This document shows, piece by piece, positions 31,305 through 41,593 of a stretch of 64,000 bases of DNA. The notes beneath the pieces were generated by a model. That model saw nothing but the letters and a program-made list of their open reading frames with translations, made no database searches and was not told the origin of the DNA. How positions within the stretch are numbered: position 1 is the stretch's first letter; every line of letters starts with the position of its first letter. Made by a program: the position numbers and the translations under genes. The stretch covers positions 26,708,579-26,772,578 of the forward strand of contig OY829542.1 of NCBI GenBank assembly GCA_963691705.1, read 5' to 3'. Source of the DNA: Viola odorata (taxonomy: Eukaryota; Streptophyta; Magnoliopsida; Malpighiales; Violaceae).

Positions 31305-33044
31305 ATGGCACCACCGGCGATGATTTCACTTGATGCTTTTGGCAGGCTTTGTTTTGAGGATCAGTTGGCCCGAGGTGTTATGTTGAAGCCTGGTTTTATT
31401 CCTGATGTTACAACCAAGATTAGAGCAGAGATGATACAGTGTGATGTTTTAGAACTCAGAAAATTAAGGAATGAACTGAGTACGGAAGAAGAGGCACAAT
31501 TCAGATGTGACTATGGGAAACTTGCATTACTCATGGATGTGAAGGTTGATCTAAGTTGTATTCGGGCTGCCCTAAAGTTTTGGGACCCTTATTACCGTTG
31601 TTTCTCTTTTAACCAAGGGTTGGACCTAACCCCCACTTTGGAAGAGTATGCTGCCCTACTTGGTTTTGCTCCCCCAATATCAAATATTTATTGTAATGTT
31701 CTCATGGAACCCGCCAATGTTAGGACAAAGATGAATGCCATTGTGGCGATTCCGTCTCGTTGGAAAGATAATAAACCCGTTTGGTTTTTGTCGGATATTG
31801 TAAGCAAGTTTCATTCATCCCACGGGAAGTTACGGTTGAGGATTTTGGCTTTCGCCATCACTGGTCTGATTTTGTTTCCCAAAATGAAGGACGGTATTGA
31901 CACTGAGGCCGCCAATGTGTTTTGTGAAATGGCCAGGAATGAGGTTAACCCTACAACTGCTATCTTGGCCGAAACCTTCCGTGCTTTAGACTTTTGCAGG
32001 CGAACTGGAAAGGGGAAGCTTTCTTGTTGTCTCCAACTCTTGACGGTTTGGTTGATCAGTCATTTCAAGCAAACACCCGACCAGTCTCTGTTTTCACCAA
32101 GTCACATGGGATCGGATCCTTTGGGAAGAGTCATTAAGGGAATAGGTCAGGAGGTCGCCAATGAAAAGTGGAAACTAGAGGACAAGCACATTTGGGTTGA
32201 TAGGTTCTTGGACCTTTCAGAAGAAGAGGTCAATCAACATGCCAAGTGGTTGCGTGGCATCAATCCTATAGTGAGTTGTGGACGTTTGCTTTGGGTTCCT
32301 TTGATCAGCGCAAGGGGGTGCATACCCTATTGCCCCGCTCTTGTCTTGAGACAGTTTTGCATCGTACAAGTAGTTCCCGCAACCTTCGGAATGACGGAAT
32401 CAAGTCTTTTGCACTCAACAGAAACTCTTATCCTTCGCCAATATGCAAGTGAGTGGGAGGATCCATATTGCCTCGAAGGACATGTGGTTCCTGTACAGCC
32501 TACCCAGGTATACCTACAGTGGAGGCTAAACCGAGTTAATGGCAATATCTTACCTCAGCCTGTGAACGTAAGGCCCATGGAGGAGGAAGGTGAATCTCAC
32601 GTCAGAGGAGAGACCAGCTGTGTAGCACACGCCCAGTTGTTTGAGCAATTCAAGACAATGAGGGAGGAAAGGGATCAAGTGGCGCGGGAAAGAGAGGATT
32701 TGGCAGCCAAACAAATGGACCTAGAGCTTGAGGTACACGGGCTACAGAGGCGCAATAGGGATAGCATCCGCATACACATGGCAAATCATGAGTTGGCCGT
32801 TGATAACTTCAAGGAGCGTTGGAGCAGCGAAGTCCGCAAAAGGGAGGCATCAAGTGCCATAATCAAAGAAAAGGATGAGGTGATAAAGGTTTTGGCCACC
32901 CACGCCAATGAGAAAGATAAGGAAGTGCGAGCATTACAGGCCCGAGTGGCGGCTTTGGAAGCTGAAGTTATGATGCAAAAGGGAGAACTCGCCTCATGGA
33001 ACTTCTTTTGTAATGACCAGGTGGATCTGGATTTTCAAGGTTGA
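31305..33044 (+). CDS. OgrA ORF1 protein (DUF7745-like / plant mobile-domain-like)
   Basis: An intact 579-residue frame upstream of gag, the feature that separates Ogre from most Ty3/Gypsy elements. Residues about 30-400 form a globular domain resembling the plant ORF1/DUF7745 proteins: FWDPYYRCFSFNQGLDLTPT, EEYAALLG and the region around LQLLTVWLISHF. Residues about 420-560 are a highly charged coiled coil (Arg/Glu-rich heptads). There is no catalytic motif, zinc finger, signal peptide or membrane segment. The start at 31305 follows a likely splice acceptor, so it may be translated from a spliced or internal message. The function of Ogre ORF1 is not established; the coiled coil suggests self-assembly. 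OgrN lacks it entirely. Confidence 0.85.
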   Translation: MAPPAMISLDAFGRLCFEDQLARGVMLKPGFIPDVTTKIRAEMIQCDVLELRKLRNELSTEEEAQFRCDYGKLALLMDVKVDLSCIRAALKFWDPYYRCFSFNQGLDLTPTLEEYAALLGFAPPISNIYCNVLMEPANVRTKMNAIVAIPSRWKDNKPVWFLSDIVSKFHSSHGKLRLRILAFAITGLILFPKMKDGIDTEAANVFCEMARNEVNPTTAILAETFRALDFCRRTGKGKLSCCLQLLTVWLISHFKQTPDQSLFSPSHMGSDPLGRVIKGIGQEVANEKWKLEDKHIWVDRFLDLSEEEVNQHAKWLRGINPIVSCGRLLWVPLISARGCIPYCPALVLRQFCIVQVVPATFGMTESSLLHSTETLILRQYASEWEDPYCLEGHVVPVQPTQVYLQWRLNRVNGNILPQPVNVRPMEEEGESHVRGETSCVAHAQLFEQFKTMREERDQVAREREDLAAKQMDLELEVHGLQRRNRDSIRIHMANHELAVDNFKERWSSEVRKREASSAIIKEKDEVIKVLATHANEKDKEVRALQARVAALEAEVMMQKGELASWNFFCNDQVDLDFQG

Positions 33045-34343
33045 TGTTTTCGGAAGGAAAAGGGTGCACCGGACACTCCAAAATTTTGTTTTTTCTTATC
33101 AATATAATTTCTAGACTTTGTCTACTTGTTTTTAGATGAATCTAGATAGTTGATCCAACCCACATTGGTTGTGTCCTTTTTGTAAAAACGGCAATGACAA
33201 GGCTTGTACTTTGTTCGGATAAATTAGAGGCGTTTCTTGCTATTTATTTATTTTATTCGCTACAAAGGATGTAAAAATTACCACTACTCCCTAAGATATG
33301 ACCCTCATCAGGATGGGAACCCTAAAACCCAGAGACAATACGAAAGTCTGAAGAAACACACTCACAAAAGGTTTTGAGACGCAAGAGATGGTTTGTTTTC
33401 GGTCCCAGCTGCGCGATGTTTTGTCTTGGACAAAACGGGGATCTTTGGCTCAGAATTTCCACTCGGCCAAAACATGAAAAATGTTCCCAACAGGTTGAAG
33501 CTCACTCATGACAAATTTCAGAAAGTTTTGGATAGCCTAACTCTCAAAAAAAGGATTGTTTCCAGTAGCAAAACGCTATAGCGTTTTGTACAAAACGCTA
33601 TGGCGTTTTGATCCTGATAGTACGACGGCTGGTTGTTGGATTTTCCTTCGCGTGTTGTTTTGTTTTGGCTGATATCGACACATCGGGCTCAGAATCTCCA
33701 TTCGACCAAAACATGGAAGATGTTCACGACACCTTGAAGTATAGCCACACCAAATTTCAGAGCATTTGGGTGGATACGTCTCTCGAAAATAATTTAGACG
33801 TGTAGGTAACTGCCCTACTCGGTCTCAGCTGTGCGATCTTTTGTTTGGGCCGATATCGACACATCGGGCTCAGAATTTCCCTTCGACCAAAACACGAAAG
33901 ATGTTCGTGACACATTGAGGAATATCCATGCCAAAAGTGGGATTTCTTTCAAGTAGTGTATCTCTCGAGGATAATTTAAACGTAAGGATGACAGTTTTCT
34001 TAGCCTCAGCCGCGCAATCTTTTACCTTGGCCAATTAGGACACGGTGAGTTCAGAGTTTCAGCCCGGCCAAAGCACGACAATTATCAATAACAGATTGAA
34101 GTATTCTGATGCAAAAAAATTAATTAACCCTTTTGGGAGATGGGTTTCAGAGATTTTCCGAGCACGATGACAGTAGCTATTCACGTCATTTTGATTCAAG
34201 GGTTTTCATCGGTAGCATCCAGGATCGCATCGCGTCGTGAATGGGAATGAATAAAAGCTTCCTTTATATCTTCATCAGAGTATTATCTTCTCGTCCATCC
34301 TCAAAGTATCAAGTGAAAGTGTGGCCAGAAGAGTGAATAAACA
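33045..34343 (+). repeat. Spacer between ORF1 and gag with four ~200-bp tandem repeats
   Basis: Four diverged units (about 33390, 33630, 33820, 34005) share GCTCAGAATTTCC.CTCGGCCAAAACA-like and 'GACACCTTGAAGTATAgCCA'-like text. The unit boundary at 33569-33610 carries two adjacent palindromes. The spacer ends in a pyrimidine-rich splice acceptor within the next frame (34408). Confidence 0.6.
33569..33610. repeat. Twin 20-bp palindromes
   Basis: CAAAACGCTATAGCGTTTTG (perfect, 33569-33588) is followed after TA by CAAAACGCTATGGCGTTTTG (one mismatch, 33591-33610). Confidence 0.75.
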
Positions 34344-37300
34344 GTGTGGAGGCCTTGGGATCGCATCACCGATACTAACCCTGTTTATTGTTTTTTCGTT
34401 TTTTTCAGGTTAACGATAGCTCCTCAAAGAAAAACTACTCCCCCTAGGCCCCTCGTGACTAGACTTCAAGCACGAAAAATGGCTGAAAAAGCAAGAGCAG
34501 AAGAGATATGGGCTGCTAGAATAGCAGATTTGGAAGAGCAAGTCAGGGTTACTACAGAGAGGGCCGCTCAGGCCGAAAAAGAGCGAGATGAAGCCACTTC
34601 AGAGTTCCCACCCGGTTTTGATCCTACTCAGATGATGGGACCTTCTTCAACTACTATCACTGGACCCACAGGGCCCCAATCTTTTGTTATGATGCCCACG
34701 GGCCAATGGAAGTGGACTGGTCCGTCTGCCGGACCTAGTATCGTGAACCCTGTAGTTAGCACGAGTGAAGAAGCTACTGCAGCTCTGCAGCATTCCTTAG
34801 TCAACCTCACTGTGGACCCTAGCAAGAATCAGATTCATCAGGAATCTCAGGACTCCCACCCTCCTCAGGGCCACTACACTCAAAGCATGATCCCCGACCC
34901 TAAGGGAATTCGTCCTCCTTGCGACAATCTGACGCAACCACCGTTCGCATCAGAACCCCTACTACCCCTTGGTCCTAGCATGGTTGACATGGAGAGGCCG
35001 AATATGGATAGAATGAACCTTCTAGAGGAAAGGCTTAGAGCCGTTGAAGGAACAGACCCTTTTGACCCTACGAGCCCAGCGGACATGTGCATGGTCCCAG
35101 GGATTGTGATGCCTCCCAAATATAAAGTTCCGGATTTCGAGAAGTACACTGGGGTCGAGTGCCCAAGGAATCATATTAAGGCTTATTGCAATAAGATGGC
35201 CGAAATGATACACAATGAACCTCTTCTGATCCATCTGTTCAGAGAAAGTTTGGCCAAGCATGCTTTGACCTGGTACATGGGTTTGGACCGAGTTAAGATT
35301 AAGACTTGGAGGGACCTATCTGATGCTTTCTTCAAGCAATACAAGTTCAACATGGAGGTGGCACCAGACCGCTCCGATCTTCAGGATTTAGAAAAGAAAG
35401 TTGGGGAAACAGTGAAAACCTACGCCCAAAGATGGAGGGAGCTAGCGGCTAGGATTTCACCACCACTAAGCGACAAAGAGCTCATAGCCATCTTTGTGAA
35501 CACCTTCAAGGCCCCTTACTACACGTACCTCATCTCTAATCCGTCGAACAGTTTTTCTGACATGGTTTTGATAGCGGAAAGAGTTGAGCAGGGAATCAAG
35601 ACAGGGAGAATTGTGGTTTCCGAAGCAACACCCAAGAAAGCGCCTCCAGTGAAAAAGGAGGTCGGCTTTGTATCTCACCAACCCAACTATCGGCAACCTT
35701 TTACACCACCACCATACCATGCGCCCTCACTATATCAATCACCATATTTCCCTCCACCAATGCCCATTACTAATGTGGCTCCGCAATACCCCGCGCATCC
35801 TCCACCTTATCAATATCCACCACCACAAATGCCACAACCCGCACAACCTAGACCATATAACCCACTAAAGAACCCTGGCAATCAAACCACTCAAGCTAAC
35901 CATTTCCAACAGGGACCACCACCACCCCTTCCTCTTCCTGCAGGGGAGATTTACAAGCACCTCCTAGCCGCTGGACAAATTGTGCCAACTCCCGCACAAC
36001 CTATACTACCTCCTTACCCAAAGTGGTATGACCCTAGCGCAAAGTGCGAATACCATGCAGGGGCTCCAGGTCACACTATGGATAATTGTTATGCCTTCAA
36101 GGTGAAGGTGCAACAATTGATCAAAAGTGGATGGGTCTCCTTCGAAGGAGCGGCCAAAGGGCCCAACATCACTACCAATCCCCTCCCAAATCACGCCCAA
36201 GGAAGTGGAGGGGTGAGTGTTGTCTCCTTGGAAAAGGTTAAGGATCCTTTCCCTCTCATTTTGGAGTTATCTCGGGAAAGGCTCTTCGCCGCACTAGTCG
36301 AATGTGGTTACATCCCACGCTCACAGGAGGGTTTGAGTGTTTGTTTATTTTGTCATCAAGCAAGAGACCATGGAATCCAGGATTGCGGTCTTTTTGCGGA
36401 AAAAGTGAAACAGCTTGTGAGTTTTTGGGTTATTCAAGTAGGAAAGAAAATCCCAGGGGTAGAAGAAATCAGTGTCGTGGGAGATGGACCTCCCACCCCA
36501 TACACCTTCAAGTGTATATCTCAAGCTGAGGCACCCGTCGCTAAGCCCTTCAAGCTAGTCTTCAAGTTTGCTCAGAACACTCCTAGCCAAGATTTGCATG
36601 CCGTCCCATTTGACTACGGGTACACGGTCGTCGCCACTCCGCCCTTTGATGTTCCAACAGCCGAAACCTTTAATATTGGGGGCATGACTCGCACCGGGAG
36701 ATGCTACACATCTGAAGAAGTTGAGAAGCAAAGGTTGGCCAAAGGAAAAGGCCCACTGATTCCCGAGGAAATAGTGGGAAAAGAGCAAGGGGGGAATGAA
36801 CCCGTGACTGAAGAGGATGCGACTGAATTCTTGAAAATCATGAAGAGAAGTGAGTTCAATGTCATTGAACAATTAAAGAAGACTCCAGCTCGCATCTCCA
36901 TAATGGAACTGATCCTCACTTCTGAACCTCATCGTCGATCCCTTTTGAAAGTCTTGAATGAGGCTTTTGTGACTAAAGACATCACCGTGGAAGGAGTGGG
37001 AAACCTTGTAGGGAGAATCCAAGCTCTTAGTACCATCACCTTCTCTGAAGAGGAAATTGACCCCGAGGGGACGAGTCACAACAAGGCCCTCTACATAACA
37101 GTGGAATGTAAGGGTCATGTCATAGCCAAGGCTTTAATTGATAATGGATCCGCGCTGAATGTTATGCCTAAACATGTCCATGCACAATTGCCAATAGACA
37201 TGGCTCTTCTGAAACCAAGTGGATTGATGGCCCGAGCATTCGATGGAACCATCCGAGAGATCATTGGAAGCCTTGATTTGGATATGGTAATAGGGCCCCA

Positions 37301-38033
37301 CACATTCACCTTGACGTTCCAAATCATGGAAATCGAGCCCGCATACAGCATGCTTTTAGGGCGACCTTGGATTCACGCGGCGGGGGTCGTTCCCTCATCT
37401 TTACATCAATGCCTTAAGTATGTAAAGGATGGTGTCCTCATTACCATAAAAGCAGAAGAGGCTCTGATTCTAGCAAAGCACTCATCCGTGCCTTACATCG
37501 AGGCTACAGAAACCTTAGAGAGCTCCTTCCAAGCTTTTGAGATAGTTAACACGGAATGGATAGAGGAGGGATCACCCATCGTCAAAGCTCAAGTTCCCAA
37601 GGAGCCCGTGTTAGTCACTCATGTGATGTCGAAGGACAGCTCCCAGTTAGGGAAAAGGTTAGGAGCAATGCTACAGGGGGCAAAAGGCCTAGTGCTGCCT
37701 AAGAAGTTCGGGGACCGCTTCGGGTTGGGGTATCAACCGACCAAGGCTGATTTCGTAAGGATCGCTGAGGAGAAGAAAGGGAGGCAATTAGCCAAGCTCT
37801 TTGGGCATCCTACGCCTTCATATAGCATGAGTATCCCGCACATTAGAACTACGTTCCCTTTCGCAGCTGAAATCGTCAACTCGAGCCCAACCACAGTCAG
37901 TGTGACCTCAGATTTCTATGTTTGCACACTCGGAGAAGAAGAGTCATCTCAAGGCTTGGCCATTTTTGTGAAGAAGTCCGAGGGGCCCGTGCGCAATTGG
38001 ACCGCCATCACACTTCCTGATGTCCACGTGTAA
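34344..38033 (+). CDS. gag-pro: OgrA gag-protease polyprotein
   Basis: An open frame of 1,229 codons. The true N-terminus is probably downstream of 34344: a splice acceptor TTTTTTTCAG|G ends at 34408, and the codon matching the OgrN gag ATG is ATA here, so the ATG at 34480 is the next candidate. Domains: a short coiled coil (codons about 45-90), the retrotransposon gag core (about 255-400, TWYMGLDRVKIKTWRDL), a Pro/Gln-rich stretch, a knuckle-like CEYHAGAPGHTMDNC (about 568-582), a second CLFCHQARDHGIQDC (about 666), and the protease with intact active-site Asp in IDNGSALNV (Asp about 933, codon 37140-37142) and LLGRPWIH. No internal stop. It ends at a TAA that lies just inside the intron preceding pol. 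Confidence 0.9.
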   Translation: MWRPWDRITDTNPVYCFFVFFRLTIAPQRKTTPPRPLVTRLQARKMAEKARAEEIWAARIADLEEQVRVTTERAAQAEKERDEATSEFPPGFDPTQMMGPSSTTITGPTGPQSFVMMPTGQWKWTGPSAGPSIVNPVVSTSEEATAALQHSLVNLTVDPSKNQIHQESQDSHPPQGHYTQSMIPDPKGIRPPCDNLTQPPFASEPLLPLGPSMVDMERPNMDRMNLLEERLRAVEGTDPFDPTSPADMCMVPGIVMPPKYKVPDFEKYTGVECPRNHIKAYCNKMAEMIHNEPLLIHLFRESLAKHALTWYMGLDRVKIKTWRDLSDAFFKQYKFNMEVAPDRSDLQDLEKKVGETVKTYAQRWRELAARISPPLSDKELIAIFVNTFKAPYYTYLISNPSNSFSDMVLIAERVEQGIKTGRIVVSEATPKKAPPVKKEVGFVSHQPNYRQPFTPPPYHAPSLYQSPYFPPPMPITNVAPQYPAHPPPYQYPPPQMPQPAQPRPYNPLKNPGNQTTQANHFQQGPPPPLPLPAGEIYKHLLAAGQIVPTPAQPILPPYPKWYDPSAKCEYHAGAPGHTMDNCYAFKVKVQQLIKSGWVSFEGAAKGPNITTNPLPNHAQGSGGVSVVSLEKVKDPFPLILELSRERLFAALVECGYIPRSQEGLSVCLFCHQARDHGIQDCGLFAEKVKQLVSFWVIQVGKKIPGVEEISVVGDGPPTPYTFKCISQAEAPVAKPFKLVFKFAQNTPSQDLHAVPFDYGYTVVATPPFDVPTAETFNIGGMTRTGRCYTSEEVEKQRLAKGKGPLIPEEIVGKEQGGNEPVTEEDATEFLKIMKRSEFNVIEQLKKTPARISIMELILTSEPHRRSLLKVLNEAFVTKDITVEGVGNLVGRIQALSTITFSEEEIDPEGTSHNKALYITVECKGHVIAKALIDNGSALNVMPKHVHAQLPIDMALLKPSGLMARAFDGTIREIIGSLDLDMVIGPHTFTLTFQIMEIEPAYSMLLGRPWIHAAGVVPSSLHQCLKYVKDGVLITIKAEEALILAKHSSVPYIEATETLESSFQAFEIVNTEWIEEGSPIVKAQVPKEPVLVTHVMSKDSSQLGKRLGAMLQGAKGLVLPKKFGDRFGLGYQPTKADFVRIAEEKKGRQLAKLFGHPTPSYSMSIPHIRTTFPFAAEIVNSSPTTVSVTSDFYVCTLGEEESSQGLAIFVKKSEGPVRNWTAITLPDVHV

Positions 38034-38223
38034 TTATATGCATGTTTTTGTCGCCTTTTATAGGAACTCGTGTTCCCCTTCGGTTTTAAAAAAAATATAT
38101 ATATGTATATATGCACGCTTTGTTGTCTTTATTAGGAACTTGCGTTCCCCTTCGGTTTATAAATAAATAAACATGTTTAACCTTTTTCCAAATGTCTTTT
38201 ACTGTTCGCATTTTATTTTTCAG
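38030..38223 (+). other. Ogre intron between protease and RT (194 bp, GT-AG)
   Basis: The donor CACGT|GTAATT begins at 38030 and the acceptor TTATTTTTCAG ends at 38223. Removing it takes out the gag-protease stop codon and joins frame 0 to the pol frame exactly, whereas the alternative donor at 38028 does not. An intron here is characteristic of Ogre elements and lets one transcript serve as gag-pro (unspliced) or gag-pro-pol (spliced). A 27-bp block (GTTCCCCTTCGGTTT) is repeated inside. Confidence 0.82.
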
Positions 38224-41200
38224 GATAAATGTTAAGCCGATTGGTCTTGATATACCCTATGTCTTTACTGAGGAAGAAATTGTCGCCACAACCGAGGATG
38301 AAAGTGAGGTTCCGCGTGAGTTAGCCCGCTTAGTCGAGAGTTCAGAGAAAGAAATAGTTCCTCATCAGGAGGAGTTGGAAGAAATAAATTTGGGGACAGG
38401 TGAAGAAAGTCGAAAAGTTGTCAAGATCGGAATGACCTTAAACTCTACTCAGAAAGGAAGGATGATCTCCCTCCTCAAGGAATACTCAGACGTATTCGCT
38501 TGGTCTTATGACGATATGCCTGGCCTCGACCCTAGCATAGTCGAACACCGCATACCTTTAAAACCTGAGTTCAAGCCCATAAAGCAAAAACTCCGAAGAA
38601 TGCATCCAGACCTCCTTTTGAAGATAAAAGAGGAAGTTACCAAACAACTAGAGGCAGGTTTCTTGAAGGTTGCTGAATATCCAGAATGGGTCGCCAATAT
38701 TGTACCAGTGCCAAAAAAGGATGGGAAGGTCCGCATGTGTGTGGACTTTAGAGACCTCAATCGGGCAAGCCCCAAAGATGACTTCCCACTCCCTCATATC
38801 GATATCCTAGTGGACAGCGCCGCTCACAGTGACATGTTCTCCTTCATGGATGGGTTTTCAGGATACAATCAAATCAAGATGGCTCCGGAAGATAGTGAGA
38901 ACACAACCTTCATCACGCCTTGGGGAACCTTTTGCTACAAAGTGATGCCTTTTGGATTAAAAAATGCAGGTGCCACTTACCAACGCGCCGCTGTCACTCT
39001 TTTTCATGACATGATGCATAAAGAGGTCGAAATTTATGTCGATGATATGATTGCCAAGTCTCGCGGAGAACAAGATCATGTAGACATCCTAAGGAAGGTT
39101 TTCGAAAGGTTGCGACGATTTCGTTTACGCTTGAACCCCACTAAGTGTACCTTCGGAGTGACATCCGGAAAATTGCTAGGGTTCATTGTCAGCAGCAGAG
39201 GCATTGAGGTAGACCCGGATAAAGTGAAAGCCATTCAAGAGCTACCTTCGCCTAGGACTGAAAAAGAGGTACGGAGCTTCTTAGGGCGCATTAACTACAT
39301 CGCCCGCTTTATCAGTCAGTTGACACTTACTTGTGAGCCAATGTTCAAGATGTTGAGAAAGAATGGAGAGGCTGATTGGGATGAAGATTGTCAGAGGGCT
39401 TTTGAGAAAATCAAGACATATCTACAAAATCCGCCAGTACTAGTCCCTCCTACTCCAGGGCGTCATTTGCTCATTTATTTAACAGTCACAACCAGTGCCA
39501 TGGGGTGTGTCTTAGGGCAACACGATGACTCCGGAAGACGTGAACGAGCCATCTATTACTTAAGTAAGAAGTTTAACGAATGCGAAATGCGTTATTCTGC
39601 TTTGGAACAAACCTGTTGTGCTTTAGCATGGAGTGCCCGAAGACTCAGACAATACATGTTATATCACACCACATGGCTGATTTCTCGCATGGATCCTTTG
39701 AAGTACATCTTCGAGAAGCCATACCTATCAAGTCGGATTTGTAGGTGGCAAGTGTTGTTGGCCGAATACGAGATCATTTACGTGACACGAAAAGCAGTCA
39801 AGGCTAGTGCTCTTGCTGACCACCTAGCCGATAATGCCATGGATGATTATGAGCCTATGAAGTTTGACTTCCCTGACGAAGATATCATGGTAATCAACGA
39901 TGAGATCACGGAAGATTCAGAAGAAGACGATTGGTGGACCATGTTCTTCGATGGCGCGGTAAATCTCTCAGGAAAAGGGGTAGGGGCGGTAGTCATAGCC
40001 CCAGATGGTCGGCAATTCCCTGTGGCATGCAAATTGAATTTTTCATGCACCAACAATGTCGCCGAATATGAGGCATGTGTTAGTGGCTTGATGGCAGCCA
40101 TTGACCTAAAGGTGAAAAAGTTGAAAATCTTCGGAGACTCGGCCCTCGTCATTTATCAAGCTCAAGATCTATGGCAAACCCGAGATTCTAAGTTGATACC
40201 TTATCAAAGGTTGCTCACCCAACTCATGGAGGAATTCGACGAAACCAAGTTCGACCGAATTGATCGAGACAAGAACCGCTTTGCGGACGCATTGGCCACT
40301 TTAGCTTCAATGTTCAAATTAGAATGTGGGGTAATGCTTCAGCCATTGAGGGTAGAAGTGAAAGAAACGCCGGGATGTTGTGCCACATTGGAGGATGAGC
40401 CCGACGGGAATCCGTGGTTCCACGATTTAGTCCGGTTCATCAATTATCGAGAGTATCCACCGGGAGCAAGTCAAAGTAGTAAGAAGACCCTTCAACGTTT
40501 GGCTTTGGACTTCTATCTCGATGGTGAGGTGTTGTACAAGAGAAAGGCAGATGGGGCTTTACTTCGTTGCGTCACTGTTCTTGAAGCTAAGAAAATCATG
40601 ACCGAAATTCATGAAGGGGTTTGTTCCACGCATGCTAGTGGACATATGATGGCAAGACAAATCATGAGGCAAGGTTATTTTTGGCTCACCATCGAAAGAG
40701 ATTGCATTGACTATTTCCGGAAATGTCACAAGTGCCAAGTCTACGCGGACCACCTTCACGTCCCTCCGGCACCGCTTTTTAGCATGACATCGCCCTGGCC
40801 TTTCGCAATGTGGGGAATTGATATCATCGGTCAGGTTCACCCGAAAGCCTCCAATGGTCATCGCTTCATCCTGGTGGCGATTGATTACTTCACCAAATGG
40901 GTAGAAGCCGCTTCTTATTCCAGCATTACTCAAAAGACGACCATGCGGTTCATCGAGAAGAATATCATTTGCCGCTATGGGGTCCCCGAAGCGATCATTA
41001 CTGATAATGGTACCAATTTGAATGGAAAGATGATCAATGATCTTTGCCAACGCTGGAAGATGAAGCATCGCAACTCCTCGCCTTACCGCCCAAAGATGAA
41101 TGGCGCGGTTGAAGCAGCAAACAAGAATTTAAAGAAAATCATCCAGAAAATGGTAGTCACCCACAAAGATTGGCATGACATGCTCCCTTTCGCCTTACAT

Positions 41201-41593
41201 GCCTATCGGATTGCAATTCGCACCTCTACGGGAGCAACCCCTTACTCTTTGGTCTACGGCATGGAGGCAGTGATACCACTTAAGGTGGAGATTCCCTCCC
41301 TCAGAGTCTTGGCTGAATCTGGAATAGAAGAATCAGATTGGGCGAGAGTGAGATATGAGCAGTTGAAACGCTTAGCTGCTATGTGCCATGCCCAGTTATA
41401 TCAAAAGAGAGTGGCTAATGCTTACAACAAGAAAGTGCGGTCGCGCGAGTTCAAGATTGGGGACTTAGTGTTAAAGAAAATTCTTCCTCACCAGGAAGAG
41501 AGTCAAGGAAAGTGGGCCCCTAAATATGAAGGTCCATATGTCGTCAAGAGCGCCTTCTCGGGTGGAGCTCTAAGGCTCGCCAGAATGGATTGA
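38192..41593 (+). CDS. pol: OgrA pol: RT, RNase H, archaeal RNase H, integrase
   Basis: 1,133 codons, read in frame after the intron that ends at 38223, so the apparent ATG at 38192 is intronic. RT: CVDFRDLN, MPFGLKNAGATYQR and the catalytic YVDD (codons about 282-285). RNase H follows (about 420-540). The second, archaeal-type RNase H has FFDGAVN, NNVAEYEACVSGL and FGDSALV (about 585-655). Integrase has an HHCC finger (His-His near 808-817, CHKC near 847), Asp 877 in GIDIIG, Asp 938 in TDNGTN and Glu 974 in NGAVEAAN, spaced DD35E. All catalytic residues are present. The frame ends at TGA (41591-41593) where the family continues; open sequence follows in the same frame to a TAG at 41645-41647, so about 18 C-terminal residues are lost. 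Confidence 0.92.
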   Translation: MSFTVRILFFRINVKPIGLDIPYVFTEEEIVATTEDESEVPRELARLVESSEKEIVPHQEELEEINLGTGEESRKVVKIGMTLNSTQKGRMISLLKEYSDVFAWSYDDMPGLDPSIVEHRIPLKPEFKPIKQKLRRMHPDLLLKIKEEVTKQLEAGFLKVAEYPEWVANIVPVPKKDGKVRMCVDFRDLNRASPKDDFPLPHIDILVDSAAHSDMFSFMDGFSGYNQIKMAPEDSENTTFITPWGTFCYKVMPFGLKNAGATYQRAAVTLFHDMMHKEVEIYVDDMIAKSRGEQDHVDILRKVFERLRRFRLRLNPTKCTFGVTSGKLLGFIVSSRGIEVDPDKVKAIQELPSPRTEKEVRSFLGRINYIARFISQLTLTCEPMFKMLRKNGEADWDEDCQRAFEKIKTYLQNPPVLVPPTPGRHLLIYLTVTTSAMGCVLGQHDDSGRRERAIYYLSKKFNECEMRYSALEQTCCALAWSARRLRQYMLYHTTWLISRMDPLKYIFEKPYLSSRICRWQVLLAEYEIIYVTRKAVKASALADHLADNAMDDYEPMKFDFPDEDIMVINDEITEDSEEDDWWTMFFDGAVNLSGKGVGAVVIAPDGRQFPVACKLNFSCTNNVAEYEACVSGLMAAIDLKVKKLKIFGDSALVIYQAQDLWQTRDSKLIPYQRLLTQLMEEFDETKFDRIDRDKNRFADALATLASMFKLECGVMLQPLRVEVKETPGCCATLEDEPDGNPWFHDLVRFINYREYPPGASQSSKKTLQRLALDFYLDGEVLYKRKADGALLRCVTVLEAKKIMTEIHEGVCSTHASGHMMARQIMRQGYFWLTIERDCIDYFRKCHKCQVYADHLHVPPAPLFSMTSPWPFAMWGIDIIGQVHPKASNGHRFILVAIDYFTKWVEAASYSSITQKTTMRFIEKNIICRYGVPEAIITDNGTNLNGKMINDLCQRWKMKHRNSSPYRPKMNGAVEAANKNLKKIIQKMVVTHKDWHDMLPFALHAYRIAIRTSTGATPYSLVYGMEAVIPLKVEIPSLRVLAESGIEESDWARVRYEQLKRLAAMCHAQLYQKRVANAYNKKVRSREFKIGDLVLKKILPHQEESQGKWAPKYEGPYVVKSAFSGGALRLARMD

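Noticed and set aside
38192..38223. ATG at 38192 as the pol start
   Set aside because: It lies inside the intron; the conserved frame is entered by splicing at 38223.
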